A DNA stretch of 64,000 nt. Source: Brassica napus. Taxonomy: Eukaryota; Streptophyta; Magnoliopsida; Brassicales; Brassicaceae. The stretch is taken from positions 27,194,137 to 27,258,136 of the forward strand of contig NC_063450.1 of the NCBI RefSeq assembly GCF_020379485.1, given 5' to 3'. This document shows positions 34,438 to 46,300 of this stretch, piece after piece. Under the pieces are notes generated by a model, which saw nothing but the letters and a program-made list of their open reading frames with translations, searched no databases and was not told where the DNA came from. Every line of letters begins with the position of its first letter. Position 1 is the stretch's first letter. The position numbers and the translations under genes are program-made.

Positions 34438-35428
34438 AATACATTGTAACCAACGTATATAACCTTTAATTTTGGTGTATTTTGAAAATATGAAAAGTGT
34501 GTTTATAATTATCTGGCTTTTATTATGTTATACTTACATAACGAGACATAGAAAAAAAAGGCAAAAAGCTACTACATAATGCTAATGGCATCTTGGAAAA
34601 GAGAGGCACCTCAGCTGTAACTCCCATTCAGATATATAGTGAGAACTGAGACCCACCACTCACAGTTTATCTTCCATCCAATTTTTGGTTTTGGTTAAAT
34701 GTAAAACATGTTGTTCCCATTTTTGTTTGTCAAAATTAACACTAAAAATACACCACAAACCTTTAAAAAAATCATTACAATTTGGCGAAGCTACTTGGAC
34801 AAAAGGTGGGGCAGTTGCCCACCATGATTTTTAAATTTCAACGTATTTCTTTAAACTTTTAATGAATTCTTATATATATACAATACTTTGTTAATAAATT
34901 TTATGTTTGTCCTAGAACAAAATAACTTCTAAATCCTCCATTGATTGCAAAAACCACGCATTGTTTGAAGGGAATTGTAGGTTTTAATTTGACGTTTATT
35001 TTTTACTGACTAAGTTAAAAACATTCATTTTCTAAGAAACTAAGAATTGATCAACAAACAATATATATATATTTAAAAACAATTAAAATTAATCTATCAA
35101 TTACCCAAATTAACGAAACCACACTAATATCAAGAATCCTTCGGTACTTACGAGTGGGTGACTCAAAATATATAGTGACTTGTGATATTTCAAGAAGCTC
35201 CACAATCCACGTGGGAATCGTTAAATCTGTCATGGCCTTTTGGGGTTCTATGTGGCAAGATTCCTATTCTCAATCTGTCATTGCTTCCTCCTCTCTTGCT
35301 TCCCACCGATCTTGTTTCATATAATATACATAGGATTTTAAATGATAATGTAGAGAATCAACAAGATACCACAAGGATAACGTGTTAGTTATATTACCCC
35401 AGATATGTGCCTATCAGGTTCATACTTC
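34438..35428. other. Intergenic, no gene seen
   Basis: AT-rich, short frames only. A hairpin-like GGTGGGGCAGTTGCCCACC lies at about 34806-34824. Confidence 0.5.
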
Positions 35429-35433
35429 ATATG

Positions 35434-35606
35434 TATTAGAGTGTATCAGATTATAATATTGATTGAACCGGTGGTTTAATGTATAAACCGGTAGAGTAGT
35501 GAGTATAAATACATACAGTACATGTAGAAAACAGTTGAGTTGAATAATACAAAAGACTTTTCTCTGTAACAAACTTTCTCTTGATTAGGAAGTTCGATCT
35601 CTAATA
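35434..35606 (+). repeat. 5' LTR of copia element C
   Basis: 173 bp. TATTAGAG start and CTCTAATA end form a perfect 8-bp inverted repeat. It holds GAACCGGTGG and TATAAACCGG, with a TATA-like GAGTATAAATACAT upstream of the probable transcript start. Confidence 0.92.
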
Positions 35607-35923
35607 TGGTATCAGAGCGGTGAGATTCACGTTTCCTGCTTCGTCTTTCCGCCGATGTGAGCTCCGTTCAACTCCATTTCGATCTCTTCGATTTCAGCTC
35701 CGACCGTCTCTGATTCACGATTCGATGTTATGAGTATTTCCTTTTCCGTCATCGTTTTCGTTCGATCGATTCTTCTGGAGTTCTTTGCGATCTATCACTT
35801 CATCTCAGTGGTGATTGCTCTCTCATTCTTGCGATCCTCCGCTTATTGATCTTTATCTCTGTTTGTCGAATCTCCGATTCTTGATTTTACGATTTCGTCT
35901 CCAAGTTCAGTTCGTCCTTCGAT

Positions 35924-36918
35924 ATGCCACCTTCTTATGCAAATGTTGTCAATTCTACGTCGACGCCACCGTCAGCTCAACATCCGACGATGCCTAGATC
36001 TGACGCAACAGCATCGCTTCAAGATCCGTATTCAAATCTTCTCTATGTTCACAGTGCGGATCATCCTGGTATTACTCTTGTCTCAGAGAAGTTAACTGGT
36101 TTAGGGAACTTTAATACTTGGCGGCGATCAGAGCTCATGGCCTTAGGTGCTAGAAACAAGGTTGTGTTTGTAGATGGAACCTATCCGAAATTGCTTGGTG
36201 ATCATCCGGATTTTGCTTCATGGTCTAGATGCAACAATATAGTCTGTACCTGGATTGTGAATGCAGAGGACAAGCCAATCGCTAAGAGTGTCATGTATCT
36301 AGATATTGCGCGTAGATGTGACTGGATATTCATGACCAGTTCAAGCAGAGCAATGGGCTACAAAATGTTGAGATTAAACATCAAATCTTTGCTGAAGTTC
36401 AAGGTTCACAACGTGTGAGTGAATACTATACAAGATTGAAGCAACTCTAGTAAGAGCTAAAGAACCATGAGAGTCCTTATACCTGCTGCTGTAGTCGCCC
36501 TGATTGTTCAAACCTAAAGAGGATCCTAGAGAGGGATGAACAAGACAAGATATTGAAGTTCATAACAGGGTTAAATGATACGTTTACAGCAACCAGAGGA
36601 AATTTTTTGATGATGGAGCCTAAGCCAAACATTGCTAGGGTCTTCAATCTTGTGTTACAGGAAGAACGACAAAGATCTATGAAAAGCATCAGTGGCGTTG
36701 CTTTTCAGATCTCTCAGCACAACCCTCCTGATGATAATGTTGTCGCTGCGTACAATAATGGCTATAACAAGGCCAAGAATCGTCCTATCTGCTCACACTG
36801 TGGTCTTGCTGGTCACACCATCCAACGATGCCACGAACTCCATAGCTATCCCCAAGGCTATAAACAACATAACAACAACTTCAGAGCTCAGGGTCAGACT
36901 TCTAAACCCCACACATAA
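35924..36918 (+). pseudogene. Copia gag of element C, broken
   Basis: ATG at 35924 opens a gag of the Retrotran_gag type (DPYSNLLYVHSADHPG, LGNFNTWRRSELMALGARNK, FASWSRCNNIVCTWIVN). A frame change after about 36330 and again before 36553 splits it. The C-terminal part (36553-36918) has a CCHC zinc knuckle CSHCGLAGHTIQRC at about 36790. The leader from the primer-binding site to this ATG is about 300 bp and holds no competing frame. Confidence 0.88.
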
Positions 36919-39900
36919 CTGGCCTCCTCGAAAGGAGAATGTAGCTAACGTGGTGTTTCAAGATACAGGTGGTATCTCTATGCACGATCAACAAGGTGTC
37001 TGCTTGGGAACAGTCACATCCGAACAAGTTCACCAGCTTCTAAACGTCTTGAGTGTTAATCCTCTCTAAGACAAGTTTTCTCAGATTTCAGGCAGCACAA
37101 TTTGTCTTCCAAATGGAACAGCTTCAACACCCAAACCACAACCTCATCTCATTCCCCAAACATCCTTCAATATCCCACCTTCAGGTAACACTAATCACCC
37201 TCATTTTATTTCTGCGGGAATGAAGAATGGACTTACTTTAATACATGATGCTTGGATAATTGATATGGGTGCTAGCTGTCATGTTTGTGCTGATTTGACC
37301 TTGTTGCATAACACTAAAAACATAACTGACAATTGTGACTCTTCCTGATGGTTCTAGAATTCCCGTAACTGTCTCTGGCACGGTAGTTCATTCACCAAAG
37401 CTAACACTTGTTGACGTCTTATACACTCCTCAGTTCAAATTTAATCTTCTTAGTATTAGTGCACTAACAAAAGATATCACAATATCTGTACTTTTTTCAT
37501 CTAAATCATGTTACATTTTTCCTGATAACCCATTTCCTATTCAGGAGCATATTCAGGACTACATGATTGGGCAGAGTAACCTTTACCAGAATCTATATGT
37601 CCTGGATCATCACATTTCTGAAAGTGTATCTTCTACAAATTACTTTGAAGCTCACTCGGTTTTACAAAATTCACTTGACATTTGGCATCAAAGACTCGGT
37701 CATCCATCTTTCAATAAAATTCAAATTCTTTCCAAAATCCTTCATTTGTCTACTTGTAAAATTGACCATCACAGTCAGTGTCATGTCTGTCCTTTAGCTA
37801 AGAAAAAACGCATGTCTTTTCCTTCTAATCCTCATATTTCACAATCACCTTTTGATTTGATTCATCTTGATGTTTGAGGTCCTTTTCAGACTCCAACTCA
37901 TGAAGGATACAATTTTTTTTTCACAATAGTAGATGATTGTACAAGAGTGACTTGGATTTACTTGCTTAAAAATAAAAGTTCTGTGACTACTGTCTTTCCA
38001 GAGTTTTTACGTTTCATTCATACTCAATATAAGTACAATATTAAAGCAACTAGAACAGACAATGCACCTGAACTCGCTTTCACGGATCTTTTAAAAGCTA
38101 ATGGCATTAAACATTACTTTTCTTGTCCATATACTCCTCAACAAAACTCAGTTGTAGAACGAAAACATCAACACATTTTGAATGTAGCTAAAGCACTTTT
38201 TTTTCAATCTAAAGTTCCTTTGATATATTGGGGAGAATGCATACAAACAACTATCTACTTGATAAATAGAACACCTTCTCCACTTTTACAAAACAAGTCG
38301 CCATATGAACTTCTAACTACAAAGATTCTTTCTTATGATCATCTTCATGTTTTTGGCTGCTTGTGTTATTCATCTACTCTTCAGAAAGATCGAAATAAGT
38401 TCACTCCTCGTGCTAATCCATGTGCCTTTCTAGGATATCCACACGGCTACAAAGGTTACAGAATTTTAGATACCACGACTAACAAAATCATAATTTCCCG
38501 CAATGTAGTGTTTCATGAAACGATTTTTCCTTATGCCACTGATCCTCATTCTCTAGATTTAGAAAAATCATTGTTTGATCAGGATGTTCTTCCAATGCAT
38601 GTTCCAGATTCTTCTTTTTTTGCTTTCTTTGATTTAGGCACTGACGTTCCTTCCTCTGTTTTTGTTGATGAGTCTACAACGTTTCCTGATCCTAGTCATA
38701 TGCCTTCTACTTCATCTTCAGTTCCTCATACTTCTTCTGTTTCTAATAACGATGATACTATCATACCATCTAACACATCAAACATTCATCATCCTTCTAG
38801 TGCTAACATTCCTATTAGAAATTCTTCTTTGCCTAGTACATCTTCTATTCCTAATGAACCATCAGGTGTTTCTAATAATGAAACAAGGTCAAAGAGGTAG
38901 ACAAAAGCACCCGCATATCTTGATAAGTATCATTGTTATCTTTTAGATCATTCTTCTAATTCCCCTACCCATTCTACACATACAACCTCGTACCCCATTT
39001 CATCTTTCTTATGCTATGACAAGTTTGATCCTGAACACAAAAACTTTATCCTTTCGATCACTACACATAAACTTCCCAAAACATATGTTGAGGCTTTTCT
39101 GTCTGATGAGTTCAAGCTTGCTATGAAGTCTGAAATGGATTCTCTAGAAGATACTGGTACTTGGACGGTGTGTGAATTGCCTCCCGGGAAGCACCATGTT
39201 GGTTGCAAGTGGATTCATACGATCAAGTATAATCCAGATGGCACGATTGAGCGCCATAAATCACGCCTTGTTGTGAAAGGCTATACACAACTTGAAGGGC
39301 TCGACTACTTGGATACCTTCTCTCCCGTGGCTAAGATTGGAACTCTCCATTTACTTATAAGCTTAGCTGCTGCCAAAGACTGGTCCATTACACAACTGGA
39401 TATCAGCAATGCGTTTCTCAATGGCGATTTAGATGAGGAGATTTATATGCGCTAACCTCAAGAGTATGAAGAGATCACTGGCAAGAAGATTCCTCCTAAT
39501 TCCATATGCAAGCTTCACAAGTCTCTCTATGGATTTAAACAGGCGTCTCGACAATGAAACCGGGAGCTCTCTAGTGTGATTCTTGGAGATGGTTTTACTA
39601 GGACACACTCAGATCACTCATTGTTCATCAAATATGTTGACAATGTGTTATTGGCAGTGCTTGTCTATGTCGATGATATTCTCATTGTTGCAAATGATGA
39701 CGATGCCAGTGTGAGGTTTAAAGAAGTCTTGCAGTCTGCCTTTAAGCTCCATGATCTTGGACCGGCTAAATACTTCTTGGGATTTGAGATTGCTCGAAAT
39801 AAGACTGGAATATCTCTGAATCAGCGCAAGTACACACTTGAATTACTTGAAGAAGCGGGTTATTTGGGATGTAAACCTCTCTTTGTTCCTATGGAACCAA

Positions 39901-40624
39901 ACTTGAAGATGTCTGCTACATCTGGAACCGTTCTTCTTGATGAGGCTGTCTATAGGAGACTCGTGGGTCGCCTTCTATACTTAGACACATACGCGTCCTG
40001 ACATCACGTATGCAGTCCACTAACTGAGTCAATACATGTCTGCCCCTACTGATACTCATCTGCAAGCAGCATATATAGTACTTCGTTACTTGAAGAATGA
40101 TCCAACTCAAGGTCTGTTTTACTCTGCGAACTCGGCACTGAAGCTTACTGCTTACTCTGACGATGACTGGGCTGCTTGTTTTGACTCACGGCAGTCTATC
40201 ACCGGGTACTGTGTCTTTCTTGGTGACTCTTTGATCTTGTGGCGGTCCAAGAAGCAACATAAAATATCTCGGAGTAGTTCTGAAGCTGAATACAGAGCTA
40301 TGGCAGACGCAACTTGTGAGCTCATATGGTTATCTACGATCTTGACTGAGATTCATTGTCCCCCTTCCGTACCTGCTAATATATTTTTGTGACAATCAAT
40401 CTGCTCATTACATTGCTTCCAATCCAGTGTATCATGAGCGTACGAAGTACGTTGAGATTGATTGCCATGTGGTCCGTGAGAAGCTACAAAGCGGGTTCTT
40501 GAAGACTATACATGTTCAGTATGCGCTCCAACTTGCTGATATTTTGACAAAGGCTGTTCAACCGGCTCCGTTCAAATCATTACTTGGCAAGATTGGAATA
40601 CACAACTTGTGTCTTCCATCTTGA
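36919..40624 (+). pseudogene. Copia pol of element C, broken
   Basis: Protease: WIIDMGASCHVCA at about 37255; the active site DSG is DMG here. A frame change near 37330 follows. Pre-integrase and integrase: HQRLGHPSFNKIQIL and CHVCPLAKKK (HHCC zinc site), then core residues in RTDNAPE and PYTPQQNSVVERKHQ. Reverse transcriptase: CKWIHTIKYNPDGTIERHK at about 39205, QLDISNAFLNGDLDEEIYM, and YVDDIL at 39667. RNase H: AYSDDDWAACFDSRQS, SSSEAEYRAM, and LADILTK near the end; stop at 40622. From 37335 to 40001 one frame continues, cut by TGA 37875, TAG 38898, TAA 39453 and TGA 39555. Frame changes lie near 39990 and 40390. Confidence 0.93.
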
Positions 40625-40632
40625 AGGGAGAG

Positions 40633-40803
40633 TATTAGAGTGTATCAGATTATAAGATTGATTGAACCGGTGGAATGTATAAACCGGTAGAGTAGTGAGT
40701 ATAAATACATGTATTGTATGTAAAAAACAGTTGAGTTGAATAATACAAAAGACTTTTCTCGGTAACAAACTTTCTCTTGATTCCGTGAGCTCGATCTTTA
40801 ATA
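40633..40803 (+). repeat. 3' LTR of copia element C
   Basis: 171 bp, same ends as the 5' LTR apart from CTTTAATA. It lacks 3 bp (TTT) of the GGTGGTTTAATG segment and has a cluster of changes around TACATGTATTGTATG. Confidence 0.92.
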
Positions 40804-40808
40804 ATATG

Positions 40809-41412
40809 CCTAGTTATATCATTATCTCTCTATATACAAGTTGTATCTCCGTAACCTTTAAAGTAAATCAGATTTTTTGCAATACGATCCTCTCATCACC
40901 TTCAATAGAGAAAAAAAATAACGAGAAGAATTACCAAGTTTAACAATTTATATTATTCATTATAACGTGTATCCATAAGGTACTTTTGATTTTACCATCA
41001 CAACTACTTAGTTATAGTTATGGTACTTCCTTTTTTTTTGGATCGGAAGTTATTGTACTTCCTTAAGTCTGTAGATTAGCACTAAATTTAGAACTTACAA
41101 TAACATGAACTACTGGTTGTACAGAGTATAAATATACAACGACAGAACCAAAAAGAAAAAGAGTAGTAAAATAGATGCTTCGTATATTGATAACATGAAG
41201 CAGATGGTTATTATTATATTGGTCAAAATAATAATAATCAAAAGCAGAGAAATACACAGAAAATGCACAATAAATTAGCCAATCAAAAGAAGAAGAAAAA
41301 AACCCTGAAGGTGGTTGACAAAAAAAAAAAAAACCCTAAAGGTGAAACTCTCCTCTATTTTTTTATCCCAGCGCATGGTCGTTGTCAAGTCTCTGAGCTT
41401 TCCTTCGTCCGT
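40809..41412. other. Intergenic, no gene seen
   Basis: AT-rich with A runs near 41290-41335 and AAACCCTAAAGG words. No element ends recognised. Confidence 0.5.
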
Positions 41413-41420
41413 AGTATAAA

Positions 41421-41736
41421 CAGGGCCGGCTGAGGAGGGAGGACAAGCGGTGCGACCGCTCCGGGCCCAAGTCCGTGTCCCCCTGTATATTAATAATTAA
41501 TGAGCCTAATTTTTTTAAAAAGTCTATAATTTTATATTAAAAAAAATTATAAATATAATAAATAAAACTGAAAAGGGTCCAAAAATATTTGATATGTATA
41601 TAGTTTTATTTTTATCACAAAATATAAAAAATATTATTGATTAAATTTTAAAAATATTTTAAATATTATCTGAATATAAATCTTAAAGGGTAAAAAAAAA
41701 ATATTTTGCCCATTGACCCATAACCAAGCCGCCCTG
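41421..41736. mobile_element. hAT-type MITE
   Basis: 316 bp, ends CAGGGCCGGCTGAGG and, inward from the right, CAGGGCGGCTTGG. A perfect 8-bp duplication AGTATAAA flanks it (41413-41420 and 41737-41744). The interior is very AT-rich with no coding. Confidence 0.88.
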
Positions 41737-41744
41737 AGTATAAA

Positions 41745-43081
41745 TTCTCTTTCCATTTTCTTTTTTTTTTAAAACCAAAAGAATAATCTTTTTTTGGTAA
41801 TCGACCAAAAGCATAATTTATATTACTTTCGTCTAGATGGAACTCTCCTTTGTTTTTAACTCTCATCTGTTTTTAATCAATCATTATTAAATTTGAAAAT
41901 ATTTCTTCATTATTGGATATCGTATTACTGTTACATTTAAAAAAAACTTAATAACTAATAAATTATTTTGAAATCTCAAGAAACTATAGATGTATACTAA
42001 TGTTTTGAATTTTCATATTTTATCAAAGACAGTAAAAAAAATTAAAAAAATACTATATTAAAAAGTAAATAAAAATTTAATAAATCTTATTTCAACTAAA
42101 ATTAATAATTAATAATTTGTTTTTGATTTTTGATTTTTGTTTTTTTGTAGTGGTGAAATTATTGTCCTATACAGATTTTTTTTCTTCTACAAAGTTAGAA
42201 TTTGTTGTCCATATATCACAACAACCTCATCCGTAAATCATTGAGATGAAAAAAGATCGTCGAGATAAAACCATAATAATAGCACAAAATATAAGTAGCT
42301 AGGGAAATTGACAAACCAAGTCAACTACGATCATGAATGTTTTACCTTTGCAACTTCTTTGATGAGATTTTCTTCAGATTATAATCCAAATCTATGAGAT
42401 GATGCGATGCACGGATCATTTCTTCCAAATGTATTTATCTGATACAAAATTTGGACCCATATGTTCTTCATGTGTCATCTTTTTTTCTCTATTGAAGATG
42501 ATGAGCAGAAGAGTTGGGGAGTTTTAGGGTCAAAATCACACGTTGTTGCATTGTATAATATATATATACTATTCTCTTTATTTTTCCTATATCGACGTGG
42601 ATGAGAAGAAGGTGACTATAGCTTCTAAAGACCGACGCATCTCCTCTCTGAATGCGGTTATGGGACTCATTTGATAAAACGAAGTAATAAACAATCTCTC
42701 ATGTTTGATTAATTTCGGGTCCAATCAAGTGATCTTAAGCGATATTAGGTTAGTTCGTTTGTCCTAGTGGTTCAATCTCCTGAGAAGTTTAAAATCATGT
42801 GTAACTCCAAAAGTTGGTGAATGAAAGTTGAGGATGAGTTAAAAAAATAAAAATAATAATAACTAGCAAGGTCAGCTCGAGGCACTTGAATATTTATTAT
42901 AGAAAAAATATATTTTGCAGTTTGGATTATATACTGTCGAGTGTCGAATATCTTTGTTTTAACCGGTCTGGTTGGGATAGATAATAACCGATCTGGTTTG
43001 GTTAAGAAATCCAATTTTGTAAACAAGTTAAAATCTGTGCAGTCATATAGGAAAAACCTAACCGGAACCGACGTACATACT
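41745..43081. other. Intergenic region upstream of BRR2
   Basis: AT-rich without gene or clear element ends. A box-A-like GTCCTAGTGG occurs at 42763, but no good box B follows. Confidence 0.5.
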
Positions 43082-43218
43082 TGGGCCGGGTATGGGTTTT
43101 GGGTGCGGTTAATTCGATAATAGTTAAGGATTCGCAGCCGTCGTTCCTCAAGTCTGTGAAATAAGAGAGATCCGTCTGTCGGAGTTAGTTAGAGAACGCG
43201 AGAACGGAGAAACCCTAA
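43082..43218 (+). promoter_or_regulatory. Probable BRR2 core promoter: site II and telo-box motifs
   Basis: TGGGCC (site II type) lies at 43082-43087 and AAACCCTAA (telo-box) at 43210-43218, both a short way upstream of the start codon. This pair is common in plant genes for ribosome, snRNP and other growth-linked machinery and fits a housekeeping spliceosome gene. No clear TATA box. The transcript start is not determined. Confidence 0.5.
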
Positions 43219-43274
43219 TAATCTACACGAAGCTTCACTCACTCTCTGCAGAGAAGAAGATTCGAGCTGTTTCC

Positions 43275-43382
43275 GTAAGTTTCCTTCTCTCTCTGCTTGG
43301 CGGTTCTCGCCGGTGTTTTTAAATTCGATTAGATCCGATTTGTGGTGTTAACATTGTTTATCTGTTTGATTTTGAATCCTAG
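43275..43382 (+). other. Probable 5' UTR intron of BRR2
   Basis: TTTCC|GTAAGTTTCC donor and GAATCCTAG| acceptor, 108 bp, T-rich inside, ending 11 bases before the start codon. Leader introns are frequent in such genes. Confidence 0.65.
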
Positions 43383-43393
43383 GGTTTCCAGCG

Positions 43394-46300
43394 ATGGCGA
43401 ACTTGGGAGGCGGTGCGGAAGCTCATGCTAGATTCAAGCAGTATGAGTACAGAGCCAACTCCAGCTTGGTGCTAACCAGTGAGAATCGTCCTCGCGACAC
43501 ACACGAGCCTACGGGAGAGCCTGAGACTCTTTGGGGGAAGATTGATCCCAAGTCTTTTGGAGATAGAGTTGCTAAGGGGAAGCCTCAGGAGCTGGAGGAT
43601 AAACTTAAGAAGTCGAAGAAGAAGGAGCGTGATGTTGTTGCGGATGATACTGTTTCTGCTCGGCAGAGCAAGAGGCGTCGGCTCAGGGAAGAGAGTGTGC
43701 TCACCGATACTGACGACGTGGTTTATCAGCCCAAGACTAAGGAGACGAGGGCTGCTTATGAGGCAATGCTTAGTCTGATTCAGCAGCAGCTGGGTGGTTT
43801 GCCTCTGAATATTGTTAGTGGTGCTGCGGATGAGATCTTGGCTGTTCTCAAGAACGACGCAGTGAAGAACTCTGAAAAGAAGGCGGAGATTCAGAAGCTG
43901 CTGAACCCTATGCCTGATCAGATTCATCAGGTTTTTGATCAGCTTGTTTCCATTGGGAAATTGATCACCGACTTTCAAGAGGGTGGTGATTCTGGTGGCG
44001 GTAAAGAAAATGTAGATGAGGGGCTTGATGATGATGTTGGTGTGGCTGTTGAGTTTGAGGACAATGAAGAAGATGGCGAGGAGAGTGATCCTGATATGGT
44101 ACAGGAGGAAGATGATGAAGAGGATGAGGAACCTCAGAAAACTGGAGGTATGCAAGTGGATGCAGGGATAAATGAAGAGGATGCAGGAGATGCCAATGAG
44201 GGCACCAGTCTGAACGTTCAGGATATTGATGCTTACTGGCTCCAGAGAAAGATATCTCAGGCTTATGAACAGCAGATTGATCCGCAACAGTGCCAAGTAC
44301 TAGCTGAAGAGCTGCTTAAGATACTCGCTGAAGGGGATGATAGGGATGTTGAGAACAAGCTGCTTATGCATCTTCAGTTTGAAAAGTTCAGCCTCGTTAA
44401 GTTTCTGCTGCGGAACCGTTTTAAAATTGTGTGGTGTACTCGTTTGGCTAGGGCAGAGGACCAGGAAGAGAGGAACAGAATTGAAGAGGAGATGAGAGCG
44501 TTGGGTCTGGAACTGGCAGCAATTGTGGATCAGTTGCATGCAACAAGAGCAACAGCGAAAGAGAGGGAGGAGAACCTGCAGAAAAGTATTAATGAAGAGG
44601 CCCGACGTCTGAGGGACGAAACTGTTGGAGATGGAGGTCGAGGCAGGAGAGATGTTACTGATAGAGATTTAGAGAGTGGTTGGTTGAAGGGTCAGCGTCA
44701 GATGCTGGACTTGGAGAGCTTGGCTTTTGACCAAGGTGGTCTCCTGATGGCGAATAAGAAGTGTGACCTTCCAGCTGGCTCCTACAGAACTCATGGCAAG
44801 GGGTATGATGAAGTTCACGTGCCATGGGTTTCTAAAAAGGTGGATATCGGTGAGAAGCTTGTGAAAATCACCGAGATGCCAGGTTGGGCTCAGCCGGCTT
44901 TTAAGGGAATGCAACAGCTGAACAGGGTTCAGAGCAAAGTGTACGATACAGCGCTATTTAAGGCAGATAACATACTTCTTTGTGCTCCAACTGGTGCTGG
45001 GAAAACCAACGTTGCCATGCTCACCATACTGCAGCAAATTGAGTCCAGTAGGAACGAAGATGGAACACTCAACCATGGAAAGTACAAAATTGTGTATGTT
45101 GCACCCATGAAAGCCCTAGTTGCTGAGGTTGTAAGTAACCTGTCTAATCGTCTGAAGGATTATGGAGTCACTGTGAGGGAACTCAGTGGGGATCAGTCCC
45201 TCAGTGGGAAGGAAATTGAGGAGACCCAGATAATTGTCACCACACCAGAGAAGTGGGATATCATCACAAGGAAGTCTGGTGATCGCACTTACACCCAGCT
45301 TGTGAGACTTCTTATAATCGATGAGATCCATCTTCTTCATGATAATCGAGGGCCTGTGCTTGAAAGCATTGTCGCTAGGACTCTGAGGCAGATTGAAACC
45401 ACGAAGGAGAATATTCGCTTGGTGGGTTTGTCAGCCACACTGCCAAATTACGAAGATGTGGCCTTATTTTTGCGGGTTGATCTTAAGAAAGGGTTGTTTA
45501 AATTCGACCGCAGCTACAGACCGGTGCCTCTTGGTCAGCAGTATATTGGAATCAGTGTGAGAAAACCATTGCAGAGGTTCCAGCTGATGAATGATCTTTG
45601 CTATGAGAAAGTAGTGGATGGTGCTGGAAAGCAACAGGTTCTTATTTTTGTTCACTCGAGGAAGGAAACGGCAAAAACTGCACAAGCAATAGTGGACACC
45701 GCAATGGCGAAGGATACACTCAGCAGATTCTTGAAAGAAGACAGTGCAAGTCGTGAAGTTCTTCTGAGTCAGATTGAACTTATAAAGAACGGTGATCTGA
45801 GGAAACTTCTGCCTTACGGTTTTGCTATTCATCACGCTGGGTTAACAAGGGGTGATCGTGAGATAGTTGAGGCCCTTTTTGGTGAAGGGCATGTGCAAGT
45901 CTTGGTTTCCACAGCAACTCTTGCATGGGGTGTGAATCTGCCTGCTCATACTGTCATAATCAAAGGAACACAGGTCTATAATCCTGAGAAAGGAGCGTGG
46001 ATGGAACTCAGTCCCCTGGATGTTATGCAGATGCTTGGTCGTGCTGGAAGACCTCAGTATGATGAATATGGGGAGGGTATAATTATCACTGGCTACAGCG
46101 AGCTGCAGTATTATCTGTCTTTGATGAATGAGCAACTACCTATTGAGAGCCAGTTCATTTCCAAACTTGCTGATCAGCTTAATGCTGAAATTGTTCTTGG
46201 AACTGTTCAGAATGCTAAAGAGGCTTGCCACTGGCTTGGGTATACGTATCTCTATATCCGTATGGTTCGTAATCCAACGCTGTATGGTTTAGCGCCTGAT

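Larger units (their letters stand above)
35434..40803 (+). mobile_element. Copia element C, complete LTR to LTR
   Basis: LTRs at 35434-35606 and 40633-40803, perfect 5-bp duplication ATATG (35429-35433 and 40804-40808), a primer-binding site TGGTATCAGAGC complementary to initiator Met-tRNA (35607-35618), and a polypurine tract TTGAAGGGAGAG (40621-40632). The order gag, protease, integrase, reverse transcriptase, RNase H is that of Ty1/copia. The LTRs begin TATTAGAG and end CTNTAATA instead of TG...CA. They differ by about a dozen substitutions plus small indels, so it is older than element B. Confidence 0.95.

Noticed and set aside
42760..42870. Possible SINE or tRNA with box-A-like GTCCTAGTGG followed by an A-rich stretch
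   Set aside because: No convincing B box and no target duplication found.
43472..44296. 274-codon open frame on - opposite BRR2 exon 1
   Set aside because: Codon-biased shadow of the BRR2 coding strand; BRR2 motifs prove the + frame.
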